Of a DNA stretch of 64,000 bases, positions 27,085 to 37,390 are shown one piece after another. The translations under genes were made by a program, and so were the position numbers. Position 1 is the first letter of the stretch. Every line of letters starts with the position of its first letter. Location of the stretch: contig JANEYF010005214.1 in NCBI GenBank assembly GCA_029963845.1, forward strand, positions 117,082 to 181,081. Reading direction: 5' to 3'. The notes under the pieces were generated by a model. The model made no database searches, was not told where the DNA came from, and was given only the letters and a program-made list of their open reading frames with translations. The DNA is from Rhamnusium bicolor. Taxonomy: Eukaryota; Arthropoda; Insecta; Coleoptera; Cerambycidae.

Positions 27085-27700
27085 GGGGCTGAGAGCTTTA
27101 TAGGTACAATGGGGCTCCCTAGAGGATGGACTGCTGAAAAGAGCGTGGGAAAGTCCCAGTGGGAGGAAAGTTACTTTGAAATTGGTAATCCCCAGGTGTC
27201 ACGTAGCAAATGTACTTCAGCAAGTGCATAATGAAACGTCTGGCGGACATTTTGGTATCAACAAAACCTTGACAAAAGTAAGAGAACGTTTCTACTGGGT
27301 AAACAGTCGTCAAGATGTGGAGGCTTGGTGCCGTTAAAGTGAAGTTTGCGTGACAAGAATGGGGCCACAAATAAGAAATAAGCAATATAACGCCAGGGCT
27401 TGTTTTGAGCGAATTGCAATAATAAGTGACCGTATGAAGGTTCATTATGATCTTAAGGCTAATTCAAGAGGGTACCAGGTGGGAGAATTGGTTTGGCTAT
27501 ATAACACAGAATGAAAGAAAGTTAGGTACCCGAAGCTTCACCGCCCTGAGAAGGTCCTTACACTGTCGTCACCAGACTAAGCGACGTTGAATATAGAATT
27601 CAGCAAAGTCCAAAATCCAAGATGAAGGTGGTGCATATAGAGATACTAGCCAAGTATGCAGGGAACAATGAATTGCTTGATCGGGTCGTTCAGGCTTAAG
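27085..27700 (+). pseudogene. Gypsy integrase relic (zinc-binding N-terminus and C-terminus only)
   Basis: The first half translates to SGGHFGINKTLTKVRERFYW with HNETSGGH..., the HHCC zinc-binding domain of gypsy integrases, ending near 27385. The DDE catalytic core is absent. The second half, from about 27400, gives MKVHYDLKANSRGYQVGEL, the integrase C-terminal beta-barrel region, and continues to AKYAGNNELLDRVVQA just before the polypurine tract. Frameshifts occur near 27515 and 27555. Confidence 0.8.
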
Positions 27701-27706
27701 GGGGGG
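27698..27706 (+). promoter_or_regulatory. Polypurine tract
   Basis: AAGGGGGGG lies three bases before the LTR start. Polypurine tracts prime plus-strand DNA synthesis in LTR retrotransposons, and the position fits. Confidence 0.75.
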
Positions 27707-27709
27707 CAG

Positions 27710-28050
27710 TGTTACGCCACTGGACTGTGTCGACTGGTTAGATGAGACTGGAATTGTACGAAAACGGCCGGCAATATTCTGGAATATTCTAGACCGTGTG
27801 AATGGATGTATAAATAAGACGCACGATGGGCCGAGACTCAGTCTTAACTTGAACGTGAACGAGTAAAGAAGAAATAAAAAGCATACTTATAAGTGTTCAA
27901 GTGTGATTATAGTTAAGACAGTAATTATTCTATTGATGTTAATTGTTAATTAGTAAATAAAGTAGTGAGTAAGTGTTACCTGGACTTTCAATTAATGAAT
28001 CTACGAGTATAGGTGTTTGTGTGGATAGCAAACATGTAACGGTATATATC
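27710..28050 (+). repeat. 3' LTR of the gypsy element
   Basis: The LTR starts with TGTTACGCC after the polypurine tract. A TATAAATA box at 27809-27816 and AATAAA at 27873-27878 fit U3/R organisation. The right border is uncertain, because no closing CA with a matching partner can be fixed without a second LTR. Confidence 0.65.
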
Positions 28051-30780
28051 ATACAAATATATAGAAAGTGTTCGGCACATGGCACAAATTTATGTGCTCA
28101 CTCTACTCACCGAAATCTACCCGTCTTAAAAAAATTGAAGGACATTGGACTACCAGGGGTACCTATATCATTATCGCAAGCGATGTACTACCTAATTGTT
28201 GTATAATTCCTCATTTAGTTTTCAATCTTTTGCTAACAAGTATAAATATGGTGATGACGATCCATCTGGTTGCAAGACGCATTCTACAACATTTGCCGCG
28301 TTATTTCCTTTTACATCCATCATTTCATCAACTATCAATCATATATTTTTATTCTATTTATGCTATATCATCTGTGACACCGCTATATTAGCCAGGTTAT
28401 ACCTATTGATATCGTACTCATATTACCTGCGCTTAGACAAAATCAAGTCTTTTCACCAATCGAAGGTGTCTTGTGGAATATCTAGTTCTCAAACGAAACT
28501 CATGGATCGATTTCTAACTATTTGATCGGACATCTGCGGATTGTACTTACGTTGTATATTAATATGTGTGGATCTTGCCATCCTAATCCGATTTTTTCAC
28601 ACTGATAATCCTACAAACCCCCCTGTATAGTATTCACTCTATAATGGTTTTAGCTAGAGTAATCCAGAGTTTCGCGTCAACATCTATGGACCCTACCCGT
28701 CAGCATACCGAAGTTTCAACAACCTAAATTGTATATCTCCTCCTAAATGGACGCCATCAACTAAAAATGTCTCCTGTTGTTCGACACTGTAATTTTTAAA
28801 ATATGTATGTTGCTTATATGCTGTCGGATTTGTAAAAGAACTGATATGAAATATTGTTTGTATACAGTTTAAAAAAATAACTATTTATGAAAAGTGTTAA
28901 AAGTTTCATTTTATTTTATGTGGGGAGAAGTTTGCGAACCAGGCAAAGCCGAGTGTTGCAACCACACGATGAAAATAAAATCACTTTTAACACTCGTTTA
29001 ATACACAAGTTTTTCTACGACAGTGACGATTAGAAAATTTCTGTGAATCTCCGTGAATCCCAGAACCGATTTCCAATTTGCCTGTCTTTCCCATAGGAAA
29101 GGAGAATAGCTGTGCTATGGCATTTTTAACACTGACAACAGACGTTAAAATAAACTACTTTTAATTGTGGCCGTAGAAAAATTACTATTGTAAGTATGCG
29201 ATTATTTTTTTGGCTAATGTGGTATTCGTTTCCATCTTGAGTTCTAAAAATATATCACATTTAGAAAACAAGAATTTGGAAAAATGTTCAACTCTTGCAC
29301 CTCAGAAATTTTTCATTCAGTGTCAGCACTTACAATATTGCGGCACACTTCTGTGCATAAATTATATAATATTTTAAATATTTTTTTTACAAAACATAGT
29401 TTCTTCGTAATAATTCGAAACTGAGGAAAGAATATTAATAATTAAGATACTAATCGAGTCAATTTGAAAGCTGAAAGAAATATGTATACATGAAAACAAG
29501 ATAATAACAATGTAACTTTTAGAGGCCTGATTTTACAAATAACCGAGAATAATACTTAGGAAATTTGCTACCTAACTTGCCTTTCAAAGTAGCAGTATAT
29601 AGTAATTACATTAGCAGGAAGCAGCCCTAATAACAGTTGCTGGACTTTTGGTGGTGTAAGACGCATCCGTTTGTCTTGAGGTGGGTGGTTGATGCATTAC
29701 CCGTTCTCCACAGTAACTAAGTTTTAGACCACGCTGTACGTCACAGGCGACGGCGAGCTATTACTTCGCCCGACACTCCATCTGTCACCCTTCATACGTG
29801 CACAACAGATGCTGCTTTGTCCGCCCTACAAGTTTCTGCCTGTATTTACATTATTAAGAAAATTACACCAATGAATAATACAAGGGACAGTTCAACAATA
29901 TAGAATTTCTACTCCTTCATAAATCATATTTATAAAAGAACTCCAGAATGTACACGTAATAAATTTGGAATACAATTAAAAGGACATGACTTGAGACAAA
30001 TTTTCACCTGTATTATGATATTTAACAAATGCATAATTATCCATGAAGAACGCTTGGAATCTATAACACTATTAAAAGATTTTGAGTCGTACAGTATCCA
30101 GTATAAAACATAACCACAGTTTAATAGATATCATTTTTTCTTTCATTTATATGGTTTAGTTTGTATGATGAATGGTTTTCGTACATTTGTACACTTCTAA
30201 AATTGGGCAATAAGGAAATAGCGAAATTTGCGTTACTTCAATGTCTGAACAACGTTGAAATAACAAAAAATTAGATGTTCCAAAACCAAATGCTACTCTT
30301 TGAGTTGCGTACTGTTCAAAAGTTGCTAAATATATCAACAGATAAAAACATTGAACTTGGAAAAGTTTAAATTAAACTTGGTAGTAACTAAAGTTGCGCA
30401 GTTTCTACCTAGATGCATACTTTGACATTCAAGGGAAAAATGATAGAACAAAAGTGGCTTCTTGTATGTAAACTAAGGAATTCTAGCCAAAATTCCGTTA
30501 GAGATAAAGACCAGATACACCCAAAAAATCAATGTCTCACCCTGATGCCCACCTGCTAGCCAATAAAAATACATTTACAATTTTGCCGCCCATAGGTCTA
30601 GATAGTTTCTTGCCACCGTTTATAACTGAAGGAATGAGAGATTCAACTTTTTTTGTTTGATTTCCAGCCCAAACCTGGCCCGACTGTAAAAAAAATTGCA
30701 AAACGACAGGCGTACTTCAGAAGAGGCAGGTCGTTCAGCGGAAGATGGTGAAGCATGAGATCGATGCAATATTTAAATAT
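28051..30780. other. No recognisable gene; small hairpin at 28893-29003
   Basis: At 28893-28925 and 28970-29003 an inverted pair (AGTGTTAAAAGT near both ends) encloses about 45 bases, like a very short palindromic element. Open frames at 28068-28525 have no motif. A pyrimidine-rich tract with TTCCAG at about 30665 resembles a splice acceptor but no open frame of interest follows. Confidence 0.35.
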
Positions 30781-30782
30781 AC

Positions 30783-31258
30783 AGGGTGGGGCAATAGTGT
30801 GTCGGACTTCGATATCCCGAGTTCTACGATAGCAACAAATTTAAAAAAAAACATGTAAACTAGATAAAAAAGTCTATAACTGGAAATTATCTTCGATATA
30901 CAGCCAAGACGAAATTACATGATCAAGTGCCTTTTTTTTAAATGGAATGCTATGTATATCAGTACATTTTTTGAAGCCTCTTTCTAAAATCTATTCATTC
31001 CTATATTATTATTGACTATCTCCCAACCACTTGGATGTAATGAATTTTTTTGTTGAAATGTCATCTGCAGATGCATATTGAAAAAATCACCAAATGAGTT
31101 TCAAGAAAAATTTATGTGAATACTTGTTACGAGACATCTAATTAATGCTTTTGAATCATTTTTACTTCCCAAAAATGTACAGGGTGGCCAAAAATTATTT
31201 TTCAAGAACTTTTTAAATTGAAATTTCTCAATTTTTTTCAAATGGAACACCCTGTATA
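30783..31258. mobile_element. Short-TIR (CAGGGTG) MITE-like repeats
   Basis: TACAGGGTGGGG at about 30788, TACAGGGTGGCC at about 31180 and CACCCTGTATA at 31248-31258 are mariner-style termini next to TA. The outer pair could bound one 475-base element, or the inner pair a 79-base one. No coding sequence. Confidence 0.5.
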
Positions 31259-31264
31259 TTTTTC

Positions 31265-32091
31265 AAGGATGTGATTTAGAAATTTTTTGTATGGGCATGA
31301 TCCTAGCCTGCTGGTTTTGAAATTGGCTCCTGCTGCCTGCTGATGAAAATACACCACGTCGCTTAGGTTGTGCACATTTATTAACAGCTTCCACTACTTA
31401 GTTGAATCATTTGTGGACATTGTTGATGATTGTTCACGAGTTTCTTCGACTGCCACGCACTTTTTATTGCATCATTTAAATCTAATGACGACTCTAATAA
31501 TTTTATTCTTAACGATTCATCTCGTAAACCAAAAGTTAATACACATTTTGTTAAACTGTCTTTTAAATCACGAAGTTCACATCCATTAGCTATAATTATT
31601 AAGTCTGTAGAGAACTGTTCGATTGATTCAACAGGCATTTGTTTACGTGTGATTAACTTAAATCTATCGTAGTTCAAGTTTTTTCCCGGCAAAAATGAAC
31701 TTCAAACTTTTTTATAACTGCACTTAATTTTTTCTCTTCTACGACACTGAATGTAGATATATTATAAATGATAAAACCTTAATTTCCAATATAATATAAC
31801 AATTGGGCTATTTTCGTTTCTTCATTTTTCTTACATATTTCCATCGCTACCAAATAATTTTCAAAACGTTGCCTCCATAGTTTCCATTTCTCTGATAAAT
31901 TGCCAGTCATAGACATTGGACTTAATCCTATCAATTCACCCATTTTCAGATTATGATTTATAATTAATGTAATTGTATCATTAATCACTTTTTTACACAC
32001 ACAGTCTCTTATTTCTATTAGCACGTTTTTACTCTCATTTCTTCTTCGCCTTCGCCAATGTACCTCTCATTTTATCCTACCGACTGCGCCA
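31265..32091 (-). pseudogene. Gypsy gag relic with primer binding site
   Basis: The minus strand reads LSPMSMTGNLSEKWKLWRQ, then RFENYLVAMEICKKNEETKI and LLYYIGNEG. It continues in another frame with KNLNYDRFKLITRKQMPVES, IEQFSTDLIIIANGCELRDL and LRIKLLESSLDLNDAIK. This is the gag of gypsy-type retrotransposons with K02A2.6-like polyproteins. It differs from the gag at 26205, so it is a second family. The right end is the primer binding site; only about 40 bases of possible LTR separate that from a mariner relic. The left end stops at a short-TIR repeat near 31260, and pol is absent. Confidence 0.8.
32074..32091 (-). promoter_or_regulatory. Primer binding site complementary to tRNA-Ser 3' end
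   Basis: The minus strand reads TGGCGCAGTCGGTAGGAT, which is the complement of CCA plus the acceptor and T-arm end of animal tRNA-Ser as I remember it. It follows ...ATAACA, a plausible LTR end, and precedes gag, so position and sequence agree. Confidence 0.75.
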
Positions 32092-32124
32092 TGTTATGTA
32101 AATGTGACATGTAAATGACATAAA

Positions 32125-32785
32125 TAGCTTTCCAAAAAAATGAAGATAAATAGCTCCAGCCAATGTACCACCAAAGAAATGTGGTGATATTACGTGTTCT
32201 CCAATAATTTCTCCCCAAATGTTTATAGACCATCTGCACTAGTTATCAACTTGCCTAAAAAAGTGAGGATTTTCCGAAGCATAATAATGCAAATTGTTCC
32301 TATTAACAAATCCATTTTTGTGAAAAGTTGCCTCACCAATGAATAAAATATTACTGAAGAAGGTGGCATCTTGCATTTTATCTCTGGCCCAATTACAAAA
32401 CTGTAGACGCCTTTGAAAATCGTTTTCAGATAGTTCCTGGTGCATTTGAATATGATATGCGTAAAACTTATTTGTTTTTAATAAGGTTCGACTTATTCCT
32501 ACTAATGAGCTCACTTCACCCTGACTAATATAGGGATTCTCAACCGTTGCCAGCACCACAGAAAACTCATTTTCTTTGTTCACAACACTTCACTTCAGTT
32601 TTTTTATATTCGACATTTGCAGTTTCTACAAATCTATCGAGAAGGTTTTGGAAGCTGCTAATATCAGGAATCTTTCTTTCAGGATACCTTTGCTTATAAA
32701 TTCTATTGGCAAGCAAACAATTTCTGTCAAAATCACCCAAAACATAAGTTATGTCTACCAGTTCCGCTTTATTAAAATTCATTTT
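32125..32785 (-). pseudogene. Mariner-like (DD41D-type) transposase relic, N-terminal two-thirds
   Basis: It starts with a DUF4817-like helix-turn-helix segment, ELVDITYVLGDFDRNCLLAN, from 32782. After a frame change come VSSLVGISRTLLKTNKFYAY, HQELSENDFQRRLQFCNW, and the first catalytic block FIGEATFHKNGFVNRNNLHY. Here the usual SDEA is IGEA, so the first catalytic Asp is lost. The reading resumes after a stop at WSINIWGEIIGEHVISPHFF and ends near 32125 against the gypsy gag element. The two C-terminal catalytic residues are missing. A CACCCTGTA terminus followed by TA at 33469-33478 could be the 5' end of this element. Confidence 0.8.
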
Positions 32786-33325
32786 GTAAAACTCGAAATA
32801 TTTTAATTTTAATACAAATGATAACTGACGATCGATAAGTGCGATAAATGTTCGTTTAAGACTATTTATACTAATCTGAGGTTTTATTGCTTGTCGAACA
32901 ACGAAAACAGCAAGAAAATTTACAAAAAATACTATTAAATTAAAATACTATTTACCCACTTCAATGGATTGGAAGAAATGGTCCCACTAAATGGCCTCAT
33001 TTTAAAAGAGCATAGAGATATGTGTCAATCAAAATTGGCAACATGTGAAGCACTTATTATAATTTTTTCTAATGAATTATTTGAAAAAACCTCTATTTTT
33101 TAAGATTATTCTTGAATTTTTAATTTTGTACACTATTAGAAACAAATTAGGCAAAAAAGTCAGGCGATAATTTTTGTTCAAAATTAAATTTCTAATCCAA
33201 AAATTGCAAAAAAAAAAACATTTTTTCCGCGGCGTGCCATAAATCTTCCTGAAACCGTCACTAATTAAAGTTGAAGATTAATTTTTACACGTTGAATATC
33301 TTCATTTGTGCAAAGGATATTTATT

Positions 33326-33356
<31 letters not shown>

Positions 33357-33549
33357 GAATGCCCTCTATCTTGGAAACGAGGGCTCTAAAAACAAATGTT
33401 TATGTGACAAAATATTCATAAATTTAAACAAGAAATACGCTCCTTTATTTATGACATTCAATTATGTTACACCCTGTATAATAAATTGTTCTCTCCAGTT
33501 AATTTTGCTTTTATTATTCATCTCGTACAATAATATAATTTTGTTTCAG

Positions 33550-33758
33550 TTTTGACGTACGTGGAAAACCCTTGTCTGAAGCACGTCACTGGTCTAATCC
33601 GGAAGTGTTTGGATCCAGGGCCTACTTCCGGACAGTATCCGAGCCCGCACAGCTCGTCATAGACGACATCCGGCGTCACGACGAGGACGTCTACCGCTGC
33701 AGAGTAGACTTCCGCAATGCACAGACCCGCAGTTTCCGATATAATCTTACTGTTATTG
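33550..33758 (+). CDS. Exon of a Sidestep-family immunoglobulin receptor
   Basis: A 209-base exon lies between a pyrimidine-rich acceptor (TTGTTTCAG ending at 33549) and a consensus donor (GTAAGT from 33759). It is open throughout, completing one codon on its first base and starting another on its last. It encodes FDVRGKPLSEARHWSNPEVF, then FRTVSEPAQLVIDDIRRHD, then the Ig signature DEDVYRCRVDFRNAQTRS and a final YNLTVI strand. In Drosophila, Sidestep proteins are cell-surface Ig receptors for Beaten-path proteins in motor-axon guidance. The CRVDFRN..TR segment is diagnostic of their first V-set domain; DxxxYxC supplies the second disulfide cysteine. GC content is clearly above the neighbourhood. 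The paralogue cannot be named, and neighbouring exons were not found in the window. Confidence 0.85.
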
Positions 33759-35090
33759 GTAAGTACATATTACCATCACGTTTCATTATCAAAGTCGGTT
33801 CGTAATAAAAGAAGATTAAGCTTTGTTAAACTGTATAAAATATGGTACATGCAATGAAGCGGACAATCCCCGGGGAATGAGAAGCATTCATATTTCTTTA
33901 TGTGAAACCAAAAGTCTTTGACAGAATCGTTTAATAATCCTCAATTACTTTTATACACGGTAGTCGAAAAATATTGAGCATAATAATATAATCATAAATT
34001 TAGCCTATTTTTCTTATCTCCTTGTACAAAGCTTTAACAAGATTTTTTTAAATTTCGAACTTATTGGTAACAATATTAAAAATACAGTTACTAAGAAAAT
34101 CTAAAAATATCTCGCAATTCAGAAACATTTATTACACAAAAACGTGTTTTTTGTTAATGGTAGATAAATGATACATATATCGGTTAACTCAGTAAAAGTA
34201 GCAAAAGCAGAGAGGAGATTTACTTCTACCTCTAGTTTTTACCCTCCAGTGATCCTAAAGACGCCCCTTTACTCCTTGTAAAGGGCTAACTGGTTTTTGG
34301 TAATGTTGGTACCTTTACATTTTACAATCTGTAGCAAGTAGTGATGGCGCCACTAAACCTTATATTGTTTACCATTGAACAGAGCATATTTTTCTCTATC
34401 TAATATCATACGAGGTAAGTAAATTCAAAAAGAAATCTTCAGAGATAAATGGTAAATTGTTCAGTTTAATAGGTCCCCTGTTTAGTTTCCACGTGTTAGG
34501 AAGGTTTTCATTTTCTTGTAATTGCTTAGACACTTGTAGTTACTTTTCAGTAATTTTGTAGCGAAACCACAAAAATAATGCTTCAAATAGTTAGGCAATG
34601 GACTGTAGGTGGCGTTGGACGGTTAGTTAAGAAATGCAATGCACTTCTTACCCCTGACTATAGTTCTTGAAGTGGGGTGGTTTTATTGTGAGAGCTCTCT
34701 AAAACCACCGGATTGAACGAGGGCTGGAATCAGGATGACTAGCCGTTCTTCTGATTTCTTGCGAGGGGAGATTCAGATTACACTTAATTTTACGGGCAGT
34801 TCAATGTTAATTACTAAATGGTTAATTAATGAGGAAACACTAAAGCGTCGAACACAAAATTTCTCAAGTCTAAAACTTATTTGCGATATCTAACTACAAA
34901 AATTGACTTCGAAACTGTACAAAATATACGAAACGTGAGATATTTACTTGGCATCAAAACTATGAATAATGTCTACTTCACTTACCTATATTTTCGACCA
35001 TATAATTTTCGACCACATAATGCAAGAATCCTGGGAGGATACATTGACCAAATCAATGTGGATGTTACGGAATGCCCAACACACAATCCT
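33759..35090. other. Intron sequence; no gene or clear repeat recognised
   Basis: Follows the splice donor of the Sidestep-like exon. Nothing recognisable, although 34230-34800 is somewhat GC-richer and has direct and inverted short matches I could not resolve. Confidence 0.4.
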
Positions 35091-35097
35091 GTATTTT

Positions 35098-35425
35098 TCT
35101 TTTCTTTTGGGACTTACTACCATATGAACAATTCTTCGTTATCTAAAGAATATAGTTAGTTTCCCAGTATGTTACTGCGCTTGTGACTTTACGTCAAAAG
35201 ATTAGTCAAAGGGTGTTTTATGACAACTAATATGAGACAAAAATAATAATATAAACGTTAGGGAATTATTTTATTATCCTTGTGTCTCATACTATTTGTC
35301 AAAAAACACACTCTGACTAATCTTTTGCAGCAGAGGTTTATTTTTCCAGTAATATACTGGGTAACTAACTATATTTTTTAGATAATGAAGAATTATTCAT
35401 GTGGTAGTAAGTTCCAAATAAGTAA
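35098..35425. repeat. Imperfect palindrome with about 160-base arms
   Basis: GGACTTACTACC at about 35109 pairs with GGTAGTAAGTTCC at about 35403. Inside it AATATAGTTAGTTTCCCAGT (35150-35169) and AAAAGATTAGTCA (about 35196) also have partners in reverse orientation, down to a centre near 35268. It is a foldback element or a decayed inverted duplication, non-coding. Confidence 0.85.
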
Positions 35426-35530
35426 AAAAACTTAAACAATGCCACAAATAACGTTCAGACAATATACAATCCTTAAAACCATTTGAACATATATTTGATA
35501 TACATAGAAAACTATAAAGGCTTTAACTTA
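35382..35530 (+). repeat. 145-base direct repeat, left copy
   Basis: The segment from AAGAATTATTCATGTGGTAG to CTATAAAGGCTTTAACTTAC is repeated, almost unchanged, at 37242-37390. The left copy overlaps the end of the palindrome at 35098-35425 and stops five bases before the Tc1-like terminal repeat. Confidence 0.9.
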
Positions 35531-35927
35531 CGTCCCTGGCCAAATTATTAGACTTACCTCTTATTTTTTGCTTTACTCCAAGTAATTTAAATTTTACGAA
35601 TTCTATGGACTCGGTGGTTATGCATCCAGTTAAATACATGTGTTTTACGAGTTATTCAATGGCATGATATTGTATTCTGTTGTTTTCTGAATGAAAAACT
35701 CACAATTATCAACAAGCTGTCAAATGTCAGATCTGTTACATTTATGTCTTGTTATTAGTTGGTCGGTTAATTAATTAATTATCAAGTGATTTGAATATTT
35801 TTCAACATTCTTTTAACACAGTAAGTAATTATAAACATGGATATTTCTTAATAAATAGTTTAAATATAAATATTTCAAGATTTGCCTGTGATAAAGTGTT
35901 CCAAACATTTTTTTTGTCTTCTAACAG

Positions 35928-36996
35928 ATGCGTAAAGGTAAAGACCTGTCTCCTGCTCAAATTGAGCAGATAACAGCCCTTTTGAGGCATTCACAGCACA
36001 GCCAAAGAGCAATTGCCAGGTTCTGTGAAGTTTCCCAAGCTTCCGTCCGAAGAATTGCAGAAAAACTGAGGACCATGGAGCCTACGGGACCACAGCGGAA
36101 AGGACGATATGGCAGAAAAAAAAAAAATTATTACTCCCAGGGGGCAAAGATTTTTGAAAAATTTGGTTTTGGAAAATGAAAGGATGTCCCGCAGGAACGT
36201 ACAAAAAATAGTTTGAAGAGTCTGGGTGTACACCGTCCGAAAGGACTATCCGTCGAAATCTGTACGACATTGGTTTCAAAAATCGAAGACCTGTCAAGAA
36301 GCAAAAACTGACGGAAAAAAATGGTAAAAGCCAGATATCAATGGGCCAATTCTTACAGGCACTTTACTCTAGATGATTGGAAAATAGTAAGTACCCCATG
36401 GACGGAACATATCTTGAAATTTTTTTCTTGCTAATGCCGTAACGTTTTTACAGGTTTGCTTCAGTAATGAATCCATATTTCAAATTCTCACTGACAAATC
36501 ACAGTACGTAAAACGAAGACCTGGTGAAAAGTACCACCCTGACTGTGTGATCAAAACTATAAAACATTCAACATCGGTTATGGTATGGTCTGTAATCAGT
36601 GAGAAAGGTATGGGACGCCTTTACTTCGCCGAAGGCACCATGAGTCAGGACCAATATAAAAAGATTCTACAGGACCGTATGATTCCCCAACTGCAGGAAT
36701 GGTTCCAAGATGGTCCTAAAATATTTATGCAAGATGGTGCACCATGCCATACTGCAAAATCAATAAAAAAATTCCTGGATGACAACAGAATTCCGGTTTT
36801 GCGATGGCTTGGAAACTCTCAGGACATGAATCCCATAGAGAATGTTTGGGAGTGTCTTAGAAGGGAATTGGGGAAGGAAACCATTACAACAAAGGTGAAC
36901 CTGATAGAGAAAATCATCCAACATTGGAACCACAATGAAAAATTGCAGGAAATCGCTCCTCGATGCATTGAGAGTATGCCTCGAAGGCTTTATTAA
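35928..36996 (+). pseudogene. Tc1/Minos-like transposase, DD34E, inactivated
   Basis: Exon 1 starts at MRKGKDLSPAQIEQITALLR, a helix-turn-helix followed by RAIARFCEVSQASVRRIAEK. A frame change at the run of A at 36116-36127 and further shifts to 36330 break it. An apparent intron lies at 36387-36453 between DDWKI and VCFSNES, as in Minos, whose transposase also has one small intron. In exon 2, NES replaces the usual DES: the first catalytic Asp codon (36466-36468) is Asn. The second Asp is in FMQDGAPCHTAK (36733-36735) and the Glu in MNPIENVWE (36838-36840), exactly 34 residues apart. The last 149 codons are open, so the copy is fairly young but dead. Confidence 0.88.
36387..36453 (+). other. 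Spliceosomal intron in the Tc1-like transposase
   Basis: GTAAGT at the start and TTTTTACAG at the end bound 67 AT-rich bases with two stops. Removing them joins the transposase frame at the expected place before the first catalytic block. Confidence 0.75.
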
Positions 36997-37056
36997 AAGC
37001 CAAGAGTGGCTTGACAAAATATTAATTTTTGTAAAATTTTTTGTAATTATTTTATG

Positions 37057-37141
<85 letters not shown>
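37057..37141. repeat. (TA)n microsatellite
   Basis: An 85-base pure TA run inside the 3' untranslated part of the Tc1-like transposon. Confidence 0.95.
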
Positions 37142-37145
<4 letters not shown>

Positions 37146-37241
37146 TTAACTGATAAGTATTTAAATGAAAATGGCTCACTTATTTTGAAAATAACTTGAT
37201 TTAACATGAAATCTCAAGATGAGTCTAATAATTTGGCCATA

Positions 37242-37390
37242 CATAATAAAGAATTATTCATGTGGTAGTAAGTTCCAAATAAAAAAAAAAAATAAAGAAT
37301 GCCACAAATAACGTTCAGACAATACAATCCTTAAAACCATTTGAACATATATTTGATATACATAGAAAACTATAAAGGCTTTAACTTACA
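37242..37390 (+). repeat. 145-base direct repeat, right copy
   Basis: This is the near-identical partner of 35382-35530, starting two bases after the right end of the Tc1-like element. The main difference is an A-rich stretch at 37280-37295 replacing AAGTAAAAAAACTTAAAC. Confidence 0.9.

Larger units (their letters stand above)
26128..28050 (+). mobile_element. Gypsy-type LTR retrotransposon with large internal deletion
   Basis: Gag, zinc knuckles, the end of the pol polyprotein, a polypurine tract and a 3' LTR follow one another in the right order. Protease, reverse transcriptase and most of RNase H are missing. A faint TGTTACGC at 26129 resembles the start of the 3' LTR, but a 5' LTR is not otherwise recognisable. 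The integrase is also shortened. The element cannot be autonomous. Confidence 0.85.
35536..37239 (+). mobile_element. Tc1/Minos-like DNA transposon with intron
   Basis: Terminal inverted repeats are TGGCCAAATTATTAGACT at the left (about 35537) and its reverse complement ending at 37239; inner similarity is weak. TA follows the right end, but the left flank reads CC, so the target TA is not intact on that side. The element holds a transposase relic and, between its stop and the right repeat, an 85-base (TA)n microsatellite (about 37057-37141). Confidence 0.85.

Noticed and set aside
30600..30780. A possible second host exon after TTTCCAG near 30665
   Set aside because: The following sequence has no open frame with immunoglobulin features and no convincing donor.
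31338..31380. CTGATGA near 31342 as a hammerhead core
   Set aside because: It lies inside gypsy gag sequence and has no GAAA strand or pairing stems.
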